NCBI GenBank assembly: GCA_027924645.1
Contig: BSBN01001752.1
Coordinates: 10,062,001-10,126,000, forward strand
Source: Cunninghamia lanceolata
Lineage: Eukaryota; Streptophyta; Pinopsida; Cupressales; Cupressaceae
Length of the DNA stretch: 64,000 bases
Reading direction: 5' to 3'
The position numbers were made by a program, and so were the translations under genes. Numbering within the stretch: position 1 is the stretch's first letter; each line of letters opens with the position of its first letter. This document shows, one piece after another, positions 55,961 through 64,000 of the stretch. A model generated the notes under the pieces. It was not told the DNA's origin, did not search any database, and saw only the letters and a program-made list of their open reading frames with translations.

Positions 55961-57199
55961 AATACAAATATATATCTATATATGTGTGTGTTGTGTTCCC
56001 CCATGATGTGTTATGTGTTGTTTAGGCCTCCTTGGATGACCCTTGATACTCTTGTAAGGTCAAGGATACTGGATAACTGCCTCTATTGTGACCATTCTTC
56101 TATTTGTTTCATCATTCTTCTATCTTGTCTCTCCTCTATTTTATTGTTGTGCATCATGCCTTAGGGGCATACCATTATGGAGGGTGTTTTGGGGGCATCC
56201 TCCTATGTGGTGTTCCTAAGACACTTATTATCCTCTCTTATTTTTTTTGTTTACCTTCTTCATAGATTCTACCTAGTTGGTAGATGATGAAAACAAACAA
56301 ATATTGATACCAACCATGCGTCCCTTCAGCGAGAAAGAAAAAATGGACCTAGTCCATATATGAAGATGAGGTTGATATATATATCTAATGCTTGACTAGT
56401 AGAATCACTCTATGTGATGTATAATCTTATGACATTTCTTGTAACTAACATTTTACAATCCACTCAATCTGCTCTTGTACATTTTGATTGGTATCTCACA
56501 TTGTTTCTACACTCGGTTCTGAGGTACCTACAGTATAGCCCAATGGTTATACTCAGCTTCGAACCCATGAGTATAGCCTTGGTCCTTGATGTGACTGTTT
56601 TCATGCATAGTGTGAGGCCTACCTTTTTCATTCCTGTACATTTGACTATTTACTTTACTGTTACTGATATATTTAGACTTGTGGGACTTTTGATCTCGAA
56701 TTTCTAGACTATTAGACTTTATGATGTATGTGGATTTGTTATGCTTAGTATGTTTATGATGTGTTTAGACCTGGATATTGCTTTACTAATGATGTTAGAC
56801 ATATGATTTATATTATGATGTTATGGGAAAACTAATTGGGTGATGTTAGATAGGAAATTGTTATGTGATTCAATCTTGGGAATGGATGTTTGAAATGCAG
56901 AATTTAGAATCTAAATTGTAATGTGACTCCCTTGATGCTTATGTGAACTTATGATATTTTATGTGAGTGTATGTTTTAATTTGCTTTGGCTATTATATAT
57001 TTATGTGGAATTAACTTTGCAATTGAGTGCACAGGTATTTCTAACAAGCCACAGAAATTGGAGATCATTCCACTCACGATGTTGTTATCCCTTGTGAAGC
57101 CAATCTAGTTCCATGAGGAACCAAGATCAACTTTGTGCATGATGAAATTCTATAATGTTGATTGCCTATTGTTAGTCGGGTTAAGTCTATCGCTCTTTT
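55961..57199. other. Unassigned stretch, no gene seen
   Basis: No frame with a recognisable motif. A short T-rich region near 56220-56280 and a box A/B-like pair near 56533-56570 are the only features noted, and neither is convincing. Confidence 0.4.
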
Positions 57200-59904
57200 A
57201 TTTTGAATTCTAATTGGTGTTGTAAGAAGTTTGTCTTTGAATTTCATTTTTTTAAATTTTAAATTTTGAGACCCCTTTTCAAGTGCTTTAACTCAACCGT
57301 TGGTGCTCAAAATGAGCTAATCTTGACCCTGAGTTGTAACCCTTGGGTCTAGGGACCTTTTTGACTTGGGTAACCCTTGGTAAACCTCCATTTGGTCACC
57401 TTAACTTCACCCTGAAGTTAAGTGATGAAATTGGAGGCATGGGAGGGAGAGGATGAGTGAGTCAAACACTCAACCCTATCCTTACCACTTCCCTAGGTTG
57501 GGGATGTCTCCAAGACCCCCCAATTGTGGAGGACTTTACTCCAAGTATCTCTCACAATTGGTGATGGTAACTTGAAGTTGTGTGGTCCCTCTTGGGAGGA
57601 AAGGAATGGGACACATGTGTCACCCATTCCCTCTTAAGCTCCACTTTTCTCTCCCACATGTTTGAGAGAGGACAAGTGGAAGGGAGAGAGAGACTTGGGG
57701 GATGGGTGAGTGACATGTGTCATCACCCATCCCATGGGTCTTTCTTGTAGTGGGGAGGAAGAGGAAGGAGGTTACAAGTGTCACCTCCCCATTCCTCAAA
57801 GCTCATGGGTGGAGCTTATTTTAATCCCACTAGGAGAAGGGTATGGGTTGTTGATTTTTTTAGAAAATTTTATTGTTTGGAATTTACTTTGGGGAAAAAG
57901 TTAGAGAGAGTTTTGTGGCTTATGTTGGAGGAGGGTTTGGAGAAGCTCTACATCAACCATCTTCCAAATTGGGCTTTTTAAGGTTGGTTTCAAGGCTAAG
58001 GCCTTCCCTTATGTATTTTCATTTGCTTGTGTGATGCTTTGTGTGAGATCTATGTTTGGGTTTTTATTTGTTGGTGTGGGGAAAATTGTAAGGGTGTTGT
58101 AAGAGCCTCTCCCACTTGGGAGAAGATGCTCAACAAGTGTGGGGTGGGAGAGGAGTGAACCTCCTCAGGGTCATTACCTTGTTTTTGTGGTGTTGAAAGC
58201 CTTGAGGGCAATATGTGGATAATTGCAATATGTGAAATGGCTTGAGAGCCAAATGGAAGCTTTGTGGAAATTGTGTTTGAAAGTGTTGGCTTGAGGCCTT
58301 ATGAGGTATTTGTATTGGGATATTTGTAGGATTGGCACTCTTGAGTTGAGTGTTGTCCACTCTCGTACCCCTTTGAACTCATCCTGGTTGAGTTCTTGTG
58401 TTGTGTTAACCATGGGAGTAAATTGTGTTTTGGTTGTTTGAATTCCTTGTTGTGATGTGCAATGAGTTCCCTAGTGTGTGGATGTCCTCCCTAGCTCGAG
58501 GGTGACCACTTGTAGGTTTATGGTAGGGAGGATAGAAAGATGTTGTGGCTTCTTTCCCCTTGTTGTGTTAATGCAGGTTCATTGGAGCTAAGTTGTGAAG
58601 TTAGAGAAAATACCTTGTTCTTGGAGTTGATATTTTATTTTCCTTTACTCTTGAGAGAGAGCTTGGCCTACTTAGGAGATTGTATCATTTGTTAGTTTCA
58701 AAGAGGACATTGTCCTCTCTCTTGTTGTAAAAGTGTATTTTCTTATGTTGTGTGTAATCTATTTACATTTGAAATAGAAAGTTAAAAATTGTTGATTTTA
58801 TTGTTTATCATTCAAAAAAATGTTGAAGGAAGAAAATTTGTTTTTTTAAAGCTTATTCATTTGTATGTTCATTTTAAAAAGATCAATTAGTAAAGTTGCG
58901 ATTTTATTGTTGAAGACAACATGAAAATTTGTATTTAGTTTCTATGAGAAAGAAAATTAGTGGACGTTATGTTTAGAAGTATTATTTAATTGTATTGTTC
59001 TTAAAAAAAAGGAAAATATTAGAAATACAATGAATATATTTTGTTAGAAAAGTGAGTTCCTTGCCTTATAAAAGGTTTGATAAAAAAAATAATATATATA
59101 TCTTGCATATTTGTTTAAAAAAGAAAATTTGTAAGTGTTTAGAAGGAAAAATTATAGTTAAGGGGAACAAGTTAAAAATATAACAAGTGTTGTAAATAAA
59201 AATTATAGTTAAAAATATAAATTATTGAGCTTTGTTGAAAAAGTTTTAAATTTTAGAAAACATGAAGGGGAACAAATTGATTGGACTTTGTTGAAAAATG
59301 TTCAATTAACTTATTGAACTGTTTTACCAATTCAACTAGTGAGACATAGGTAATTTAACACCAATCAATAAACCTTTCGATCAAATTTGTATTAGTACAA
59401 TAAACCCTACTCACGCCCGTGAGGCGTTATGTTGCCAAATTTTTTTTGGAATTTAGGGTTTAGCTAGGTTAGTGAAGTTTAACCCTGTTTGGGATTATAA
59501 TATTGTTTGTTGAGTATCATCTTTTGAATTTTGTATTTTATCATCCTCTCATGCTTTTGGCTTTTGGCTATTGATTTTGACTCATGTCAAAATCCCTTCA
59601 TTCACATAGGATAACTTAGGGTTTTCGATCATTGATCCAAACCCTATTGACAATGTTAACCGCGTCGCGATGACCCCTAGTTGGCCTTCATTGCGATTGG
59701 TATGCACACGTGAACGCATTAACCCGCATTCAACTGTATTGTTTACGCCTTAAGCATAATGCCACCGAGCACGCTTAGACATGCCAGGGGGTTTCTAAGG
59801 AAGCGTAGAATTTTTTTTGATATTTCATGTCATGACCACATGACAAATGTGGACATGACACATGTGATGCGTGTTGTGACCACATGGGAAATGTGGGCAT
59901 GACA
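57200..59904 (+). repeat. 5' LTR region of H (left end uncertain)
   Basis: The right end is fixed by the primer site. Direct and palindromic repeats with ACATGTGTCA occur at 57601-57790, and CCACATGACAAATGTGG-like palindromes near the right end. ORFs at 57710-57981 and 58130-58413 have no recognisable product. Confidence 0.5.
57601..57800. repeat. Three related palindromic segments in H's LTR
   Basis: GGAATGGGACACATGTGTCA continuing CCCATTCC (57603-57630), GATGGGTGAGTGACATGTGT continuing CATCACCCATC (57701-57731), and a third, weaker copy with ACAAGTGTCACCTCC (57773-57787). The first two fold into stems with small bulges. Confidence 0.7.
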
Positions 59905-59906
59905 TT

Positions 59907-59920
59907 TGGTATCAGAGCCC
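59907..59920 (+). other. Primer-binding site of H (tRNA-Met)
   Basis: TGGTATCAGAGCCC starts two bases after the LTR end and matches the standard initiator tRNA-Met site. Confidence 0.85.
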
Positions 59921-59999
59921 AAGTTTAAAAACTGGGTGTATTTGGGCACGTTACTTATTCCACAACTTTGTTTAATTAGTGCCTACCTTGTTTTGTAGG

Positions 60000-61620
60000 A
60001 TGCCTCCCTGACATATTTGGCGAACGCGATCGTGTACTACTGCATCGATTGATGTGCACAGTGATTCCTCTGCAAAGGGACAGTTACCAACAGCCTTAGC
60101 AGATCAGCCAGTACCACAGGCACCACCAGTACTTGATATAGGACCTCAAATTTTATAGACATTACAGGCCATGTTAGAGAGGCTGCCACCAGTTATACTA
60201 GCACCACGTGACGAGCCTCGCGTCAATCCATGAGAGGAGCCATGTGAGGAGCTGCATGCTGAGTTGCGAGCTGAGCCATGTGTAGAGCCTCATGTCGATC
60301 TACGAGAGGTTCCACATGTGGATCCTTTTGTAGAGATACCTGATACTATAGTGGAGGAGGTAGGGTCAACTTACAGAGCATGGAGTAGGAGTCCTCCGCG
60401 ACATGCGAGACGAGATGAGACTGTGAGGGTAGAGCAGATACATCATTGACCTTATGAGTATGGTATGAATGAGCCAGTTATAGGACATAGAGATAGAGGA
60501 GATCCCATCAGAGACCTACTTAGGTTTAATCCACCTACCTTCATAGGAGCTACAGAGGGAGCCGAGGCTGAGGCTTGGCTTGTCAGTCTAGATAGGTACT
60601 TCGCATTGCGACCATATGAGAGCAACATGAAAGCACGCATGGCAGTACACCTCCTAAGAGATGAAACAACTACTTGGTGGTGCATTGAGGAGTGCAAGCA
60701 CCAGTTATCATTAGACACACTCACATGGGACACTTTCATAGAGTGCTTTAATGCGCATTACTTGTCAGATCATTATAGACAGCACCAGATAGATGAGTTC
60801 CACAACTTATAATAGAGAGGACTTACGGTTGCACAGTATGAGAGTTAATTTATTGATCTTTCATGTTACACAGAGTATCTCCACGATGAGAAAATCTTGG
60901 TGCACAAATTCATCAGAGGTTTGAATTAGGGAATAGTAGGACCAGTGCATATGGCAGACCCGCAAACTATGAGTGAGGCTGCCGAGAAGGCTTATATTGT
61001 AGAGGAGATTTAGGGATGAGGGCAGAATTCACACCTGTAGTTTTAGGACCGTAATCATTAGCAGTAGCAGAACTTTTGTAGACCACCACCAACACAACAG
61101 AGAGGAGGATTTAGTTCTCCATCTTTACCTCCTAGGCCTCCACAACAGTAGCAGCAGCAACAGCATCAACAGAGGTCTAGACCCTAGCAGAGGGCTCAGG
61201 GAGGACAAAATTGTGGTTGGCAGTAGCAGGGCCCGCGTAGGGATCAGAGAAAATAGGGATCATCTGCGGGACCCGCGAGGTCACAACAGTTGTATAAAGG
61301 TTTACAGGGGTCCATAGGACGGACTGGGCAGCAGTCAGGTAGGACTCAGTCGGGGCAGTTACAGGCTAGGGGCCCATGTTATGTTTGTGGTGGGGCACGA
61401 TATTTGGCCAGAGAGTGTCCACAGGGATTTATAGCAGGGGGACAACCCCATTCAGGAGGGTCAGAGCAGACTGTAGGAGATGTGGGCAAGTCCCACCACA
61501 TGTTCACAGCGGTTGATAACCACTAGGTTGACTATCAGGCATTTGTGATTGAGACATCAGGTATGATCGGGGATGCCCCCATCTTTATTCTTTTTGACTT
61601 TGGAGCTACCGATTCTTTCT
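60000..61620 (+). pseudogene. Decayed gag of H
   Basis: ATG 60000 starts MPP, then TGA where related proteins have Arg. The longest open piece (60465-60812) has the Gag core PPTFIGATEGAEAEAWL and WDTFIECFNAHYL. A knuckle CYVCGGARYLAREC at about 61378-61419 has Tyr where the CCHC His is expected. The Gln-rich linker is riddled with TAG codons among CAG codons. The frame is otherwise continuous from 60000 to the protease. Confidence 0.85.
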
Positions 61621-64000
61621 GTCTACATCGTTAGTGGAACATTGCAGGCTAGTGGCTTCTAGGCAGGACATTAGGTGGGAGGTTGAGTTGACCTCTGGGG
61701 CTAGGATGTCAGTAGATACCTTGGTTCGAGATTGTAAGATTTCTTTAGGTTCCTTCACCACATCTTGTGACCTTAGAGTTATGCCATTAGGATCTTATGG
61801 TGTGGTTTTGGGTATGGACTAGCTCTTGGCTCATAGAGCTAACCTGGATTGTTGCCAAAGGGTGATTAGCTACTTAGATGATCATGGTTCACCGGTTGAG
61901 ATAGTGGGCATTCAGAAGCCCATGACTATTCATATGATATCTGCTCAACAGCTTAAGCACTACATGCAGAAGGGGTGTCAGATGTTTGCTATCATAGTTA
62001 GTGACAAATAAGAGGATGAGCCTAAGGCTTCATTGGATGACCACCCTATCTTGAGAGAGTTTACTGACGTGTTTCTGCCAAAATTACCAGGTATGCCTCC
62101 ATGCAGAGAGGTAGATTTCCACATCAATCTAGTGCCAGGTGCCGAGCTAGTGTCTTGTGCACCCTACAAGATGACTACACATGAGCTCACAGAGCTCATA
62201 CTACAGTTAAAGGAGTTACTTGAGAAGGGGCACATCCAACCTAGCATTTCACCATGGGGTGTACCAGTTATCTTCGTGAAGAAGAAGGATAGGTCTCTTT
62301 GCTTGTGCATGGATTATAGGTAGTTGAATAAGGTGACGGTGAAGAACCGTTATCCTTTGCCTAGGATTGATGACCTTTTCAACCAGATGTAGGGAGCCAG
62401 AGTGTTCTCAAAAATTGATCTAAAATCTAGGTATCACCAATTACGCATCACAGAGGTAGACATTCATAAGACTACTTTTCAAATGAGATATGGCTATTAC
62501 AAGTTCATAGTGGTACTCTTTGGTTTGATGAACGCCCCTGCAGTGTTCATGAGTCTCATGAACGGGGTGTTCCACACTTACTTGGATTAGTTCATGATCA
62601 TCTTTCTCGATGATATTTTGATCTATCCATGGACCGAGGAGCATGTGGATCATCTGCATTAGGTTTTGCAATACTTGCGAGAGCAGCAACTTTATGGTAA
62701 CCTAGCAAAGTGTGCCTTCTTGAGGACAGGGGTACAGTACTTGGGGCACATCCTATCAGGTGATGGCATCTCCATTGATCCATCAAAGATCAGAGCTATT
62801 CAGGATTGGCTAGCACCCACCAGTGTGACAGAGGTTAGGAGTTTCATGGGATTAGCCAGTTACTACCACAAATTCATTAAGGGCTTTTCCAAGATAGTGC
62901 ACCCCATCACTTCCTTTCAGTGAAAAGGGAAGAGTTTCACTTGGACCGAGCAGTATGAGAGGACCTTTGGGGTCCTTAAGGAGTGTCTTATCAGCGCTCC
63001 CATCTTAGCAGTTCCAAATCCTACAGAGGATTTTGTAGTTTGCACTTATGCATCACTTGAGGGTTTGGGAGCCATGCTTATGTAGGGTAGTAGGGTGATT
63101 GCATATGAGTCACGTAAGCTCAAGACACATGAGCTGAACTACCCTACTCACGATTTAGATCTCGTAGTAGTGGTATATGCTCTTGTTCATTGGAGACACT
63201 TTCTTTTGGGTTGTTGGTTTGAACTCCATTCGGATCACCATAGTTTGCAGTATATTTTCACACAGCTAAATTTAAATGCCCACTAGCGGCGTTGGATGGA
63301 GTTTTTATGCGAGTACAACTTTGATGTCCACTACATCAAAGGGAAGGAGAATATGGTCATTGACTCTTTGAGTCGGAGGTGCCATGAGATACTGACCTTG
63401 ACCTTGAGTGTGGATTTGAGAGAGTGTATCATACAACATCTACCTAAGGATGAGTGGTTTCTTGAGGTATAGTAGGAGATCCAGAAATAGAGGGCCCTTA
63501 AGGGCAGATTCATAGGATATTCCTTTGAGTCTGATGTTTTTCTTAGACATCGATAGGACATCTATGTACCCCGTGTGGGAGATCTTCGTACAATGATTCT
63601 TTTAGAGGCTCATAGAGCACCTTATGTAGCACACCCAGGGGTGAAGAAGATGCATGCCAATTTATGACAGTTATACCATTGGGCAGGTATGAGATGAGAT
63701 ATTGCAGAATACGTTGCTTGTTTCCTTGAGTGCCAGAGGGTCAAGGCCAAGCATTAGCATCCAGCGGGTCTTTTATAGCCTCACGAGATACCTAAGTGAA
63801 AATGGGACACCATTTCCATGGATTTTATTGTTGGTCTTCCTATGTCATCACGCTGCCATGATGCCATCATGGTGACAGTTGACAAGTTGACCAAGGTGGC
63901 GCATTTCTCACCTATATGCATGACGTATAATGCACCATCTGTGGTGAGAGTATTCTTGGATCAGATTGTTAGATTACATGGGATACCTCGCCGTATCATT
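61563..64000 (+). pseudogene. Decayed Pol of H: protease, RT, RNase H, integrase start
   Basis: Protease reads LFDFGATDSF, with Phe where DSG has Ser. A 1-nt shift near 61620 then carries the frame to the window end. [70 protein letters not shown]. RNase H: YASLEGLGAMLM, RKLKTHELNYPTHDLDL, SDHHSLQY, IKGKENMVIDSLSRR. Integrase: YHWAGMR-DIAEYVACFLECQ zinc region, then MDFIVGLPMSS and VDKLTKVAHF with the first catalytic Asp. About 18 in-frame stops, mostly TAG or TGA, prevent expression. Confidence 0.9.

Larger units (their letters stand above)
57200..64000 (+). mobile_element. Element H: Tekay/Del-like chromovirus, right end outside window
   Basis: An LTR ending GGGCATGACA at 59904 is followed by a tRNA-Met primer site, gag from 60000 and a Pol covering protease, RT, RNase H and the first part of integrase up to the window edge. 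The left LTR boundary is a guess because the partner LTR is not in view. Almost all damage is point stops, with a single clear frameshift in the protease. Confidence 0.8.

Noticed and set aside
56528..56585. tRNA-derived SINE (TAGCCCAATGG and TTCGAACCC as box A/B)
   Set aside because: The boxes are too close together, and no tail or target duplication is visible.

Overview
The window reads as one stretch of a large, transposon-packed land-plant nuclear genome. A gymnosperm is my guess, from element types, very long LTRs and heavy decay; the sequence does not prove it. I see no host gene. Everything I can identify is LTR retrotransposon: Ty3/gypsy of the non-chromoviral and chromoviral branches, Ty1/copia, LTR-delimited elements without reverse transcriptase, and a solo LTR. 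Two priming sites match the 3' ends of plant tRNA-Asn and tRNA-Arg, and three others the usual tRNA-Met.

Layout. (1) 1-16133 is a three-deep nest. Element B (plus strand; integrase end, 3' UTR and a 6.8-kb 3' LTR holding a long gene-like frame) sits in I (minus strand, CRM-like chromovirus relic), which sits in J (minus strand, same lineage, with its 5' LTR). (2) 17440-44200 is an old plus-strand gypsy relic, E (RT, two RNase H-like stretches, integrase), split by A (17637-29965), by the collapsed copia element D (31550-37036, whose left LTR holds a solo LTR at 32385-34505) and by the copia relic F (37765-44001). (3) 44539-55960 is a gypsy gag relic, G, split by C (47271-54213). (4) About 57200-64000 is H, a decayed Tekay/Del-like chromovirus running off the right edge.

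The most interesting parts are A, B and C. A is complete: 3068-bp LTRs differing at about 16 positions, an exact ATTCA target duplication, and an open frame of about 1.6-1.7 kcodons encoding Gag and an aspartic protease followed by three copies of a Trp-Cys-Arg-Leu-His zinc-type module. It has no reverse transcriptase, RNase H or integrase. B shares A's LTR ends and its 3' UTR, including two structured hairpins, and encodes an integrase, so a B-like element is the natural candidate for mobilising A. B's LTR also carries its own TATA box, a possible 5' UTR intron and a 1444-codon frame with five in-frame stops and no frameshift. C is a second element lacking RT (gag-like ORF only) with four tandem copies of its tRNA-Arg primer site and a tRNA-Arg-like sequence just before its 3' LTR.

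Stops in the decayed elements are mostly TAG or TGA where related proteins have Gln, Trp or Arg. LTR-pair differences in A and C are nearly all transitions. Both fit cytosine methylation and deamination. Coordinates of LTRs with matched target duplications (A, C) are firm; those of D and the solo LTR are good; those of F, G, H, I and J are partly approximate.
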